A stretch of DNA of 64,000 bases from Staphylococcus pseudoxylosus (lineage in GTDB: Bacteria; Bacillota; Bacilli; Staphylococcales; Staphylococcaceae): the NCBI RefSeq assembly GCF_003697915.1, contig NZ_RCVN01000003.1, positions 124,001-188,000 on the forward strand. Reading direction: 5' to 3'. The position numbers and the translations under genes are program-made. The notes beneath the pieces are model-generated. The model saw only the letters and a list, made by a program, of their open reading frames with translations, did no database searches and had not been told where the DNA came from. Positions 27,992 to 37,334 of the stretch are shown piece by piece; position 1 is the stretch's first letter, and the number at the start of each line of letters is the position of its first letter.

Positions 27992-29416
27992 TTGAATCAA
28001 TTATTTATAAACAATGAATTTATCGAAAGTAAATCAACAGACACTATGGATGTTATCAATCCTGCAACTGGAGAAAAGATAGATACCATAACTTTTGCAA
28101 CTGAGTACGAAGTTAACGATGCAATTGCTAAATCAAAACAAGCACAACTAGAATGGGAGCAAACACCAGAACCTACTCGCTCAGATCACGTTAAGTTACT
28201 CATACCCCTACTCGAAAAAAATAAAGATGAACTTGCAACATTATATGTTAAAGAACAAGGTAAAACCCTCGCGTCTGCAAAGGGTGAAATAGATAAAGCC
28301 ATACACTTTATTAATTATATGACTAGCTTAGGTATGAACAATAAAGGGGAAGTGTTACAAAACACTAGAGAGAACGAGACCATTTTACTAACTAAAAAGC
28401 CGATTGGTGTTACCGCAGGAATCGTTCCATGGAATGCACCTATTATGGTATTAATGAGAAAGGTCATCCCCGCGATCATCACAGGTTGTTCTGTGGTCAT
28501 TAAACCAAGTGAAGCAACTTCGTTAATAACACTGAAAATCGCAGAACTTATTCGTAATTCAACAATTCCAGCAGGACTTGTCCAAATACTTCCTGGCACA
28601 GGCGAAACGGTTGGTACTCAATTAGCACAACACCCTGATATCCAACTTATTTCACTTACAGGTAGCATGAGAGCTGGTAAATCAGTGTATGCTGAAAGCG
28701 CCAATACAGTTAAAAAAGTAAACTTAGAACTTGGTGGTAATGCTCCAGTGCTAGTAACTCCTAATGCTAACTTAGATAAAGCCGTTGATTACATCGTTAC
28801 TGCCAGAATCAATAATGCTGGACAAGTATGCACTTGCCCTGAACGTATTTTTGTACACGAAGATGTTCACGAGGATTTTGTTAATCAATTAAAAGCTAAA
28901 ATGGAACAATTAACTGTAGGTGATCCATTTGATGAACAAACTGATTACGGTGCAATTATTAACCAACAACAACTTGATAGTATTGATGAGAAAGTCCAAA
29001 ATGCCATAAAAAATGGCGCTACTTTAATTACAGGAGGACATAAAATAGAACGTTCTGGTTTCTTCTATGAACCTACTATTTTAGATCATGTAAACGTTGA
29101 AGATGACGCTTTTAAAAATGAAATTTTCGGCCCTGTTCTACCTATCGTAACTTATCAAGATTTTGATACTGCAATTGCACAAGCCAATGATACAAATGCC
29201 GGTTTATCGTCCTTTATCTTCTCTGAAAATTTAAAAGAAATTATGTTAGCTACTGAAAAACTTAAATTTGGTGAAGTCTATGCAAACTGTGAAGCCGAAG
29301 AAGTAGTGAATGGATTCCATGCAGGTTGGAGAGAATCTGGTATTGGCGGTGCCGATGGTGTGCACGGTTTAGAAGAATATTACAACACAACTGTTTCCTA
29401 TATAAGATATGACTAA
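27992..29416 (+). CDS. aldA: Aldehyde dehydrogenase AldA (lactaldehyde/glycolaldehyde type)
   Basis: 474 residues, NAD-dependent aldehyde dehydrogenase. Catalytic Cys280 is in NNAGQVCTC and Glu246 in LELGGNAP; the cofactor loop is SLTGSMRAGK. The C-terminus GFHAGWRESGIGGADGVHGL is very close to E. coli AldA, supporting a lactaldehyde/glycolaldehyde specificity, though in staphylococci AldA has been linked to methylglyoxal and hypochlorite defence. The start is TTG at 27992, seven bases after GGAGGTG; an upstream ATG (27965) would overlap that site. It is divergent from mhqR with a QsrR-type site in between. Confidence 0.88.
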   Translation: MNQLFINNEFIESKSTDTMDVINPATGEKIDTITFATEYEVNDAIAKSKQAQLEWEQTPEPTRSDHVKLLIPLLEKNKDELATLYVKEQGKTLASAKGEIDKAIHFINYMTSLGMNNKGEVLQNTRENETILLTKKPIGVTAGIVPWNAPIMVLMRKVIPAIITGCSVVIKPSEATSLITLKIAELIRNSTIPAGLVQILPGTGETVGTQLAQHPDIQLISLTGSMRAGKSVYAESANTVKKVNLELGGNAPVLVTPNANLDKAVDYIVTARINNAGQVCTCPERIFVHEDVHEDFVNQLKAKMEQLTVGDPFDEQTDYGAIINQQQLDSIDEKVQNAIKNGATLITGGHKIERSGFFYEPTILDHVNVEDDAFKNEIFGPVLPIVTYQDFDTAIAQANDTNAGLSSFIFSENLKEIMLATEKLKFGEVYANCEAEEVVNGFHAGWRESGIGGADGVHGLEEYYNTTVSYIRYD

Positions 29417-29492
29417 AACATGACACAGCAAATTTTAAAATAATTTTTTTAATCAAAGAAAACTGTTGTATTAAATGATCATTTAGTAGTAC

Positions 29493-29525
29493 AAAACCCT
29501 GAGACATAATCTGTCTCAGGGTTTT
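29493..29525. terminator. Bidirectional terminator aldA / zinc-binding lipoprotein
   Basis: AAAACCCTGAGACA pairs perfectly with TGTCTCAGGGTTTT. It lies between the convergent genes and touches the stop of the minus-strand one. Confidence 0.9.
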
Positions 29526-29526
29526 G

Positions 29527-30513
29527 TTAATCTTCTTCATTTAATGCTTTATCTAGTGATTTTATATTGCGTTTCATTAAGGATTGATAAGTAATATTAC
29601 TCTCTTTACTTTCTTCTTTAGAAAGTGTTGCCATATTATGAAAACTTAATGGCGTTGAATTAGATTCTTTCTGTATTACATCAGTAACTTTCGTTGAAAT
29701 ATTTTGCTCATAAAGTACATAAGGTTGTTTAGTTTGTTTGATATTATTAACAATATTCATCAAGTCTCTTTGACTAGGTTCTTCGTTATTCATACCACTG
29801 ACACCTTCTTGTTTAAACCCATAACGATTGGCTAAATACCCAATGGAATCATGAGAAATCACTACAGTGTCACGCTTTGGATGCTCTGTAATTTCATTTA
29901 ATCTTTGATTGATATTATCTAAATCGTTAACGACTTGTTTATAATTTTTCTCGTAATAAACTTTATGTTGAGGGTCTTTTTTTACTAAATCATCTTTGAT
30001 GGATTTCACCATTTTTTTATTAAGTACTGGATCTAGCCAAACATGAGGGTCTTCACTGCCCTCTTCATGGTGATGTCCTTCTTCTTCGTGCTCATGATCA
30101 TGCCCTTCATGCTCGTGCTCATGTTCATGATTTGCAACTAAATCATCATGTGTAAAGTTAGCTGCTAATGCTAATTTTAAATCTTTATTATTAATAGAAC
30201 CTGCAATTTTTTTAGCCACTGGATCCATTTCTTGGTTAGAATAAATAAACAAATCACCTTTTGCAATATTAACCATTTCCTTTTGTGTTGGTTCAAAGGT
30301 ATGCATATCGGCCCCTGGTGGATAGATAGATTCTACATCTACATATTTACCGCCTATTTGTTCAGTAAAACTTTGAAACGCAAATACTGTAGTATAAATT
30401 TTAAGTTTATTTTTTGAACTGACGTCTTTGTTTTCGCCTTTATTGATATTGCCACACGCACTCAACATTACAACAACTACACATGCCATAATGAGTATTA
30501 TACTTTTTCTCAA
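29527..30513 (-). CDS. Zinc ABC transporter substrate-binding lipoprotein (AdcA/ZnuA type, no ZinT domain)
   Basis: 328 residues. A lipoprotein signal with lipobox LSAC (17-20) predicts anchoring in the outer leaflet. The fold is the cluster A-I metal-binding type: ligand His71 in ADMHTFEP, a His/Asp/Glu-rich loop at 122-149, PHVWLDP (156-162), and VISHDSIGYLANRYG. This profile indicates Zn2+. S. aureus AdcA carries an extra C-terminal ZinT domain that is absent here, so this is the short form. The start is TTG at 30513, six bases after GGAGGGG. No permease or ATPase is adjacent, and I saw no Zur box. Confidence 0.87.
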   Translation of the reverse strand: MRKSIILIMACVVVVMLSACGNINKGENKDVSSKNKLKIYTTVFAFQSFTEQIGGKYVDVESIYPPGADMHTFEPTQKEMVNIAKGDLFIYSNQEMDPVAKKIAGSINNKDLKLALAANFTHDDLVANHEHEHEHEGHDHEHEEEGHHHEEGSEDPHVWLDPVLNKKMVKSIKDDLVKKDPQHKVYYEKNYKQVVNDLDNINQRLNEITEHPKRDTVVISHDSIGYLANRYGFKQEGVSGMNNEEPSQRDLMNIVNNIKQTKQPYVLYEQNISTKVTDVIQKESNSTPLSFHNMATLSKEESKESNITYQSLMKRNIKSLDKALNEED

Positions 30514-30687
30514 AAAACGCCCCTCCAAATCGAAATTATTCCGTTAAAACTATAAACTTATTTTTATGATATTTCAATGGTTTTTACTTAATCTACTAAT
30601 ATTATTTCTTTATTCACTACTTGTTTTGTTTAACAATCATTCAAATGTGATATTTAATATATATGACTTATAAATAGGAGAGATAGT

Positions 30688-30966
30688 ATGGCTGAAATTA
30701 AACAAGGTTCAAACAAGTTTTATATCGGTGACGACGAAAACAATCCACAAGCACAAATCACTTTCCAGCCTCAAGGAGATAATCAAATCAATATTGACCA
30801 CACTGGCGTTCCTAAAGAACTAGGTGGCCAAGGTATCGGTTCTCAATTAGTAAAATCCGTAGTTGATTATGCTCGCGAAAACAACTTAAAAGTTGTTGCT
30901 ACTTGCCCATTTGCTAAAAACGTGATTGAAAAAAACGATGAATACCAAGATGTATACGCTGGATAA
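30688..30966 (+). CDS. Small GNAT-like N-acetyltransferase (YidJ/YjdJ type)
   Basis: 92 residues of a minimal GNAT domain. The acetyl-CoA loop is PKELGGQGIGSQLVKSVVDY and the C-terminal strand ATCPFAKNVIEKNDEYQDVY is conserved in this mini-family. The substrate is unknown. The ATG at 30688 has AGGAGAG upstream. A possible sigma-B-like promoter (GTTTAA at 30628-30633, then TGATAT) is weak. It is a single gene with its own terminator. Confidence 0.82.
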   Translation: MAEIKQGSNKFYIGDDENNPQAQITFQPQGDNQINIDHTGVPKELGGQGIGSQLVKSVVDYARENNLKVVATCPFAKNVIEKNDEYQDVYAG

Positions 30967-31040
30967 AGCTAAAAATGCCAATCAAACAGCATTAATATTT
31001 GATTAGTTAGACATGCGTTTAGTTCATTTGTATACAAACG

Positions 31041-31085
31041 AAAGGTGAAACTAAGCAGAAATTAACGACTTAGTTTCACCTTTTT
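31041..31085. terminator. Terminator of the small acetyltransferase
   Basis: AAAGGTGAAACTAAG pairs with CTTAGTTTCACCTTT followed by TTT on the plus strand; the symmetry suggests it also serves the convergent ABC operon. Confidence 0.85.
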
Positions 31086-31145
31086 CATAATGTTAAATAT
31101 AAATTAAATTAATGATAAACACACTACTCTCTTTAGAACAAAACC

Positions 31146-32915
31146 TTAACCATTTTGAAGTAAATACATATTATGATATATGCCTTTTTGTGTAATTAAT
31201 TGTTCATGCGTACCACGTTCGACTATTTCTCCTCGATTCAAAACAAAAATCTGATCTGCATCTTGAATTGTAGATAATCGATGAGCTATCGCTAACGTTG
31301 TACGACCTTTACGCATTTCATTTAATGATTGTTGTATCTGTTCTTCAGTCTCAGAATCAATATTGGCGGTTGCTTCATCTAAAATCAAAATTTTAGGGTC
31401 CGTAGCAATTGTTCTAGCAAATGCAATTAACTGCCTTTGACCACTTGAAAACGCACTCCCCTTTTCAATTACTTTGTGCTGATATTGTTCAGGTAATTGC
31501 TCGATAAAACGATTAGCATGAACAAATTCTGCCGCTGCCTTCACTTGTTCATAGGTCATTGTAGGATGATATAATTTTATATTAGACGCTATAGTGCCAT
31601 AAAAGATAAATGCATCCTGTAACACTAAACCTATCTTTTCTTTTAATTCTGATTTAGGTATTGTCTTGAGAGAATGTCCATCTATCTTAATATCCCCACG
31701 TTGATATTCATAAAACCTCATAAACAAATTGATGATTGAACTTTTACCAGATCCAGTGTGACCAACAAGTGCTATCATTTCTCCAGGATTTGCAGTAAAA
31801 TTAATATCTTTTAGTACATCAGTCTTGCCATCATAACTAAAACTAATATTTTCAAACTCTATTTTCCCAGAATTTATGTGATTTGATGCAATTTCATTTT
31901 GCTGCGGCTCATAAGTATCGTCATCGATTAGCGCAAAAACTCTACTCGCCGATACAAGCGCTTGCTGTAAAATATTTAAGTTTTGACTAACTTGATTAAT
32001 CGGTTCAAAAAAACGTTCCATGTATTGAATAAATGCAAAAACTACACCCGCTGTCACGCCAGTAGTAAAACTTATTATACCGAAATAAGCAAGAATCATT
32101 ACAATAGCAAAGATTGAGATAGAACTAATAGCCGGCCTTAACAATAAGCTATCTAATTTCACAGTTTTCAACATATAATGGTAATGTTCATCATTAATCT
32201 GGTTGAACTCTTTGTTTAATCGTCTTTCTTGATTAAAGGCTTGTATCATTTTCATACCTTCAATTGACTCAGCTAGTTTTGAATTCAAATCTGATAAACG
32301 CTGCCTTGATTTTGAAAATAAATACGCTGAATACTTACGATAAGTAGACAAAATAACAAAAATAATCGGTAAAAAGACAAGCGCTATCAAAGCTAATTTA
32401 ACGTCTAATACAAACATCATGACATAACTAGATATCATCAAAAATAATGCCATAATAAAAGTTGAGAACACTCCCACGATCATGTCCACAATGGTTTCCG
32501 TATCATTTGTCAGTCGTGATACAATACTACCACTCGGTACTTCATCAAAATACTTCATACCTAATTTCCCTAGTTTATTAAAAGCATCAATCCTCAATTG
32601 TTGGATCACTTTAAATGCTAAATATTGAAAGAGATATTGGCTAAAATAAAGTGTTAACGCACCAATTATTTGCACACTTAAGAAAATCACAATGAGCCAA
32701 ATCATAGCACTTCTCGGAAAGTCTTGTGGCGTTAAATAATCATCAATAAATATTTTCACCATATAGGGGGTCATCATGCTAGCAACAGTTGCTATAATCA
32801 ATGTTAAGAATGCTAAAACAATAATCCACTTATAGGGCAATGTGTATTTAAATAACCTTATCAGCACACTTCCTTGGTCTTTAGCCGTTAAGTTAGCGTG
32901 TTCATAGTCAGTCAT
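31146..32915 (-). CDS. Heterodimeric ABC exporter, subunit B (BmrD/YheH-like)
   Basis: 589 residues: six membrane helices (~30-310) fused to an ATPase domain. Walker A is GHTGSGKSS, Walker B ILILDEATANID with the catalytic Glu, and the signature is FSSGQRQ instead of LSGGQ. The start is ATG at 32915, nine bases after AAAGGGG, so it overlaps the upstream gene by eight bases (ATGACTGA). Together with subunit A it should form a multidrug-type exporter with one working and one degenerate ATP site. The substrate is unknown. Confidence 0.88.
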   Translation of the reverse strand: MTDYEHANLTAKDQGSVLIRLFKYTLPYKWIIVLAFLTLIIATVASMMTPYMVKIFIDDYLTPQDFPRSAMIWLIVIFLSVQIIGALTLYFSQYLFQYLAFKVIQQLRIDAFNKLGKLGMKYFDEVPSGSIVSRLTNDTETIVDMIVGVFSTFIMALFLMISSYVMMFVLDVKLALIALVFLPIIFVILSTYRKYSAYLFSKSRQRLSDLNSKLAESIEGMKMIQAFNQERRLNKEFNQINDEHYHYMLKTVKLDSLLLRPAISSISIFAIVMILAYFGIISFTTGVTAGVVFAFIQYMERFFEPINQVSQNLNILQQALVSASRVFALIDDDTYEPQQNEIASNHINSGKIEFENISFSYDGKTDVLKDINFTANPGEMIALVGHTGSGKSSIINLFMRFYEYQRGDIKIDGHSLKTIPKSELKEKIGLVLQDAFIFYGTIASNIKLYHPTMTYEQVKAAAEFVHANRFIEQLPEQYQHKVIEKGSAFSSGQRQLIAFARTIATDPKILILDEATANIDSETEEQIQQSLNEMRKGRTTLAIAHRLSTIQDADQIFVLNRGEIVERGTHEQLITQKGIYHNMYLLQNG

Positions 32916-34689
32916 CTTCACCATCCCCTTTCGTAAGATTGTCTAAGTTGCGCGACAACTTGGCTTGTAACGCTTGTGCTTGATATGTTTCATAATACCA
33001 TCCTCGTTGTTGCATTAATGATTCATGATGACCACGTTCAATTATTTCCCCTTCATCCATAACAATAATAAGGTCAGCATGTTTCACGGCACTCATACGA
33101 TGCGCTGTTATAATATTAGTTTTATGCTTTCTCAAATGTTCTAAGTTTCCTAATATTACCTCTTCAGTCTGTGCATCTACCGCAGATAATGAATCATCTA
33201 AAATCAATACCTCAGGATTCAATAATAAAGCTCTCGCTATCGAAACCCGTTGCTTCTGCCCACCTGATAATGATACACCCCGTTCACCTACAACTGTTTG
33301 GTAGCCATTAGTAAAATTCATAATATCATCATGGATATGGCTTAATCGACTTACTTCATATATTTGCTCATCCTCTATAGCCTCATTACTAAACGCGATA
33401 TTATTTCGAATCGTAGTAGAAAACAAGAAATGTTCTTGCGGCACATAGCCAAATTGACCTCTTAATAATTCAACTTTATAGTCACGCAACGGATAAGCGC
33501 CATACGTTATATCTTGAGCATGTTGCGTATCGAACTCTCTTAACAATAGCTTTATTAATGTACTCTTACCCGAACCTGTACGACCAACAATACCAACGGT
33601 GTCGCCTTGTTTAATTGTAAAATAAATATCATACAATCCTTGATTATCATTGCCCGGGAAATTAAAATATTCCATATTAAATTGAATATCACCTTGAGGA
33701 CTGTCATCAATTTTATAATGCGTATCGATGCCATTAGGTAAGTTTCCGATTTCTTCTATACGTTCATAAGAGGCTTTGGCTCTTTGTACAATGTTAAAAA
33801 ATAGCCCTAATGCCAATAACGGCCATACTAACATCCCTAGATACGTTGTAAACGTGATGAGTTGTCCTAAGGTTATCTCATTATGAAAGACCATTTGTGC
33901 CCCAAACGTGATAGACAAAAAGTAACTCATACCAATGACTAACGTAATTGTTGGATCAAATAATGCGTCTATTTTAGATACTTTAAGGTTTTTATCAACC
34001 ACATCATCACTTAAATCTTTAAAGTCCGCTTGATCACTGGATTCGTAGCCAAATGTTTTAGTAACTTTAATCCCTGCAACACTTTCTTGCGTTTTGTCAT
34101 TCAATTTACTAAATGCCGCTTGCGCTTTTTTAAAACCTTTACTTAAAAGTGCTCCATAAAAACTAGTTAATAACACCATAAATGGTAATGGTATCATGGC
34201 AATCAAAGTGAGTTTCCAACTTACTGTTGTAGCCATCGTTATAATTACAGTGCCCCCTGTTATCAATGAATCTGCAATCATTAGGATTCCAGCGCCTGCT
34301 GCATTTTGTACAGCACGGATATCATTTGTAGCATGGGCCATTAAATCTCCTGTACGCCTATTTTGGAAGAATATAGCACTCATATCCGTGTATTTTTTAA
34401 AAAGATATGTCCTTAATATTTGCCCCAGTTTTTGACTCGTTCCAAATATAGATAACCTCCATACATATCTAAGTACATAAGTTAATATGGCAACTATAAT
34501 CAATATAGCTAAATAAACCATTAATAACTTAGATGTTAATTGATTTGTCGTCATTTGATCTATCGTACGCCCGATAATCTGTGGTGGTACAATTTCAATT
34601 AATGCAATTAACAATAATGTCCCTAAACCAATAATATAACTTAGTTTTTGCTGTTTAAAAAACCATCCCAATTTCCAAAATACTTTCAT
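32908..34689 (-). CDS. Heterodimeric ABC exporter, subunit A (BmrC/YheI-like)
   Basis: 593 residues with six membrane helices and a C-terminal ATPase. Walker A is GRTGSGKST and the signature is a normal LSGGQKQ. Walker B reads VLILDDSLSAVD, with Asp where the catalytic Glu should be. That change, paired with the altered signature of subunit B, is the asymmetry of BmrCD, LmrCD and TM287/288. It is the first gene of a two-gene, translationally coupled operon. The ATG at 34689 follows a GGGGGTGACGGG stretch. Confidence 0.88.
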   Translation of the reverse strand: MKVFWKLGWFFKQQKLSYIIGLGTLLLIALIEIVPPQIIGRTIDQMTTNQLTSKLLMVYLAILIIVAILTYVLRYVWRLSIFGTSQKLGQILRTYLFKKYTDMSAIFFQNRRTGDLMAHATNDIRAVQNAAGAGILMIADSLITGGTVIITMATTVSWKLTLIAMIPLPFMVLLTSFYGALLSKGFKKAQAAFSKLNDKTQESVAGIKVTKTFGYESSDQADFKDLSDDVVDKNLKVSKIDALFDPTITLVIGMSYFLSITFGAQMVFHNEITLGQLITFTTYLGMLVWPLLALGLFFNIVQRAKASYERIEEIGNLPNGIDTHYKIDDSPQGDIQFNMEYFNFPGNDNQGLYDIYFTIKQGDTVGIVGRTGSGKSTLIKLLLREFDTQHAQDITYGAYPLRDYKVELLRGQFGYVPQEHFLFSTTIRNNIAFSNEAIEDEQIYEVSRLSHIHDDIMNFTNGYQTVVGERGVSLSGGQKQRVSIARALLLNPEVLILDDSLSAVDAQTEEVILGNLEHLRKHKTNIITAHRMSAVKHADLIIVMDEGEIIERGHHESLMQQRGWYYETYQAQALQAKLSRNLDNLTKGDGEDD

Positions 34690-34806
34690 CCCGTCACCCC
34701 CAATGATGTTTTTATTCTATGTTCTCATATCTTACCACATGTAGATATATGTAAATAGAATAGATATTTTACACACTGATACAACTTGAATTTCAAAAAA
34801 AAAATA

Positions 34807-34846
34807 GAAACCTAAAATCTAAGCCTTTACATAGATTTCAGGTTTC
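34807..34846 (-). terminator. Terminator of the tubby-like pseudogene
   Basis: GAAACCTAAAATCTA pairs with TAGATTTCAGGTTTC (one mismatch). On the minus strand it runs into TATTTTTTTTT. Confidence 0.75.
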
Positions 34847-34911
34847 CATCTTCTATTCATTAGATCAAGTTGAAGGTGTGTAAGTTTATATTAAATACGA
34901 TTTCATTTAAG

Positions 34912-35457
34912 CTAATTTGACTTTCTTCTTTGTTGTTCTTGAAATTCATAAAAAACTTGAAACATCATAATAAGCATCGCCGGATTATATGTTTTAGTTT
35001 CAACATATAAATCATGTCTCAAAGCTAACTTGAACCGCTCTGATTTAGTTTGCATCAACTCGTTATTGCCATCAGATACTTTAACACTTCTTGAAATGAA
35101 TCCTGAATGGAATTTTAATATATCCCCTTTATCACCCTCAAACTGCATAGAAGGCTTAAACCCCATCTTAGAGCGGAAGATTCCGATTTTCTGACCATTC
35201 TTTTCTACTTGCCAAACTGTTTTAAACGGTGTTTTAATCGCTCCACCAAGTGTTTTTTCTTGTAAAATCCGAAAAGTATCATGGCCATCTGTGATTTCAA
35301 AATTTTGTTTACTGTTACCAAATCATGCCATCGCTTCTTGCCCCATAGAGGTATAAAATAATTGTAATTCAAAAGCTACTTCCTCATTATCATCATATAT
35401 AGCGATTGTAGACTTTGATGCATTAAAAAAGTTTTCTTTGAAATAATAATGTGTCAT
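34912..35457 (-). pseudogene. Tubby C-terminal-like domain protein interrupted by an in-frame TGA
   Basis: One continuous minus-strand frame from ATG at 35457 (MTHYYFKENFFNASKSTIAI) to 34912 encodes ~181 residues, broken by a single TGA at 35325-35323 after residue 44 (…QEAMA*FGNSKQNFEI). Both halves read as one protein of the tubby-C/LURP-like fold found in small Firmicute proteins. A TGG to TGA change is the simplest explanation. A fragment could be made from ATG 35166 but would lack half the barrel. It has its own terminator. Function of the intact family is unknown. Confidence 0.75.
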
Positions 35458-35556
35458 GTTTAACAGTCCTATCTATGTATTTTCTGTCATAACGTTATAC
35501 CCCATTTCACACCATATATATTAATTAAAAAGTATTATCATTATAAGTTCATTCAA

Positions 35557-35585
35557 TTGACTAGGTATACTTTTTATACTAAAAT
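35557..35585 (+). promoter_or_regulatory. catE promoter with QsrR-type operator in the spacer
   Basis: -35 TTGACT (35557-35562), a 17-base spacer, -10 TAAAAT (35580-35585). The spacer contains GTATACTTTTTATAC (35565-35579), an exact GTATA-N5-TATAC site. A repressor bound here would directly block RNA polymerase. Confidence 0.75.
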
Positions 35586-35632
35586 GATGTTTGTAATCCT
35601 TAAAAATACAGTAAGCAATAAGGAGTTTGACA

Positions 35633-36442
35633 ATGTCTTTTCACGATAAACAATCCATACAAGTCACTCATATCACTTTAAATGTTGCTGATTTAGCAAA
35701 AATGACAACTTTCTATACACAAATTTTAGGAATATCTATAAAGTCAGAGTCTAATACAGGTGTTACTTTCAATATAGGAAATAATGGACATAGCTTAACT
35801 TTACAAGAAGTCAAAGATGGTAGACGTCCCTCTATGAGAGAATCTGGGTTATTCCATATTGCCTTATTATTGCCCAATAGACAAGATTTAGGTAATTTTT
35901 TATATCATGCTGCAAGTCTAGGCGTACAAATTGGTGGTGGAGACCATCTTGTTAGTGAAGCGTTGTATTTCGATGATCCTGAAGGTAATGGCATTGAGAT
36001 TTATGCTGATCGACCTAAAGAGCATTGGCTATGGGATGATAATAAAGTCAAGATGGATACACTTGCAGTAGATGTCGATGACTTAGTAGCACAACGTAGT
36101 CAAACTGGTTGGCAAGGCATGCCCGACAATGCGAAAATTGGTCACTTACATTTGAAAGCGGCCAATTTAGAGGAATCACAAGATTTCTATTTAAATAAAC
36201 TTGGACTTGAGCATATCGCTGATTTTCCACAAGCACTTTTCATGTCTACGAATCATTACCATCATCACATCGCGATTAACACATGGCAATCCAATATCGT
36301 ACGCCAAGGCAATGATAGCAGTCTTGGTTTATCAAAAGTATCGATTTACAAACCAAATGCAGATAGAGAACAATTTGAAGGACCAGAGGGTTTTGAAATT
36401 ATCATACACAACAACGAAAACTTTGTAGCCGATAAAATTTAA
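35633..36442 (+). CDS. catE: Catechol-2,3-dioxygenase CatE-like, VOC family
   Basis: 269 residues with two VOC modules. It is predicted to open catecholic rings with Fe(II) or Mn(II) as in Bacillus CatE. Ligand-bearing strands are IQVTHITLNVADL (N-terminal), ESGLFHIALLLP, IGHLHLKAANL in module two and FEGPEGFEIIIHNN at the end. The ATG at 35633 is seven bases after AGGAG. Its promoter contains the quinone-sensor palindrome, so catechol/quinone induction is expected. It is monocistronic, ending at repeat copy 5. Confidence 0.86.
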   Translation: MSFHDKQSIQVTHITLNVADLAKMTTFYTQILGISIKSESNTGVTFNIGNNGHSLTLQEVKDGRRPSMRESGLFHIALLLPNRQDLGNFLYHAASLGVQIGGGDHLVSEALYFDDPEGNGIEIYADRPKEHWLWDDNKVKMDTLAVDVDDLVAQRSQTGWQGMPDNAKIGHLHLKAANLEESQDFYLNKLGLEHIADFPQALFMSTNHYHHHIAINTWQSNIVRQGNDSSLGLSKVSIYKPNADREQFEGPEGFEIIIHNNENFVADKI

Positions 36443-36505
36443 AGTACTTTGCTAATAGATAATGACCATGACTCTATAATTTGAGATAAAGTTCCCCTCA
36501 AAACA

Positions 36506-36558
36506 AATAAGGAGTAGGACAGTAATTCAATTTCAAAATTACTATTCTACTCCTTATT
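36506..36558. repeat. Intergenic hairpin repeat, copy 5 (bidirectional terminator)
   Basis: AATAAGGAGTAGGACAGTAA pairs almost perfectly with TTACTATTCTACTCCTTATT. It lies between the convergent catE and nitroreductase genes. Confidence 0.85.
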
Positions 36559-36565
36559 TATTTAA

Positions 36566-37225
36566 TTATTCTAACCATTCAACGACATCAGTTTGTAGTT
36601 GACGTACTTTAGCTTTAGGCTCAGTTTCTCTGTATCCAAAAGCTACCATAACAGAGGGTGCAAAGTTTTCAGAATCAACAATACCCTTCTCTGATAAGTA
36701 CGCTGTGACAGCATCTAAATCAAATCCTTCAATAGGACATGAATCTATATTCAATAATGCCGCACTCGTCATCATATTACCAAGGGCAATATAAGTTTGC
36801 TTTCTCGCCCAATCTAGTAATGACTGTGGCGTATCATTTATATGAAAACTAGTTTGGAAATTATCAAATTTTTGTTCTGTAGCAGGAATACTCTCTTCAC
36901 TATATTGTTTAATATTTCGTATCATATGTTGCACATATGGTGATTGTGAAGTCACATTTTTACGTGCCAAAATCAAAACAAAATGACTTGCCGTATCTAA
37001 TTGGCCTTGTGCTCCCCAACTAATTTCTTTAAGTTCATCTCTTATTTCGCGGTTTTGAACTACTACAAATTTCCACGGCTCCAATCCTAATGAACTTGGA
37101 GACAATCTACCCGTTTCTAATATCGTATTAAAATCACTATCTGAGATTTTTTTATTAGCATCAAAACGTTTTGTTGCATGTCTAAAATTAAAAGCATTTA
37201 GCAGCGTTTGTTGCATTTGATCCAT
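36566..37225 (-). CDS. NAD(P)H-dependent nitroreductase
   Basis: 219-residue FMN-binding nitroreductase-fold enzyme, reducing quinones or nitro compounds by two electrons. FMN contacts are in [15 protein letters not shown] and [17 protein letters not shown]; the late [13 protein letters not shown] is typical. The ATG at 37225 follows AAAGGTAGGG. Its neighbours catE and a flavodoxin-like reductase also handle aromatics or quinones. Upstream, TACTTTTAAGTA (about 37255-37266) is a small inverted repeat, but not the QsrR motif. Confidence 0.88.
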   Translation of the reverse strand: MDQMQQTLLNAFNFRHATKRFDANKKISDSDFNTILETGRLSPSSLGLEPWKFVVVQNREIRDELKEISWGAQGQLDTASHFVLILARKNVTSQSPYVQHMIRNIKQYSEESIPATEQKFDNFQTSFHINDTPQSLLDWARKQTYIALGNMMTSAALLNIDSCPIEGFDLDAVTAYLSEKGIVDSENFAPSVMVAFGYRETEPKAKVRQLQTDVVEWLE

Positions 37226-37334
37226 AACTTTTGTACCCTACCTTTCAATTTAAGTACTTTTAAGTATAGTCAAATTCCATATCTTATTAAAACGATATGT
37301 TTATAAATTTCGTACCAAGTTATGAAAACTTTAT

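Noticed and set aside
30628-30653. Possible sigma-B promoter (GTTTAA, then TGATAT) before the small acetyltransferase
   Set aside because: Only the -35 matches well; the -10 has two mismatches to GGGTAT, which is weak in AT-rich DNA.
37255-37272. Inverted repeat TACTTTTAAGTA before the nitroreductase as a fourth QsrR site
   Set aside because: It does not fit GTATA-N5-TATAC; both half sites deviate.
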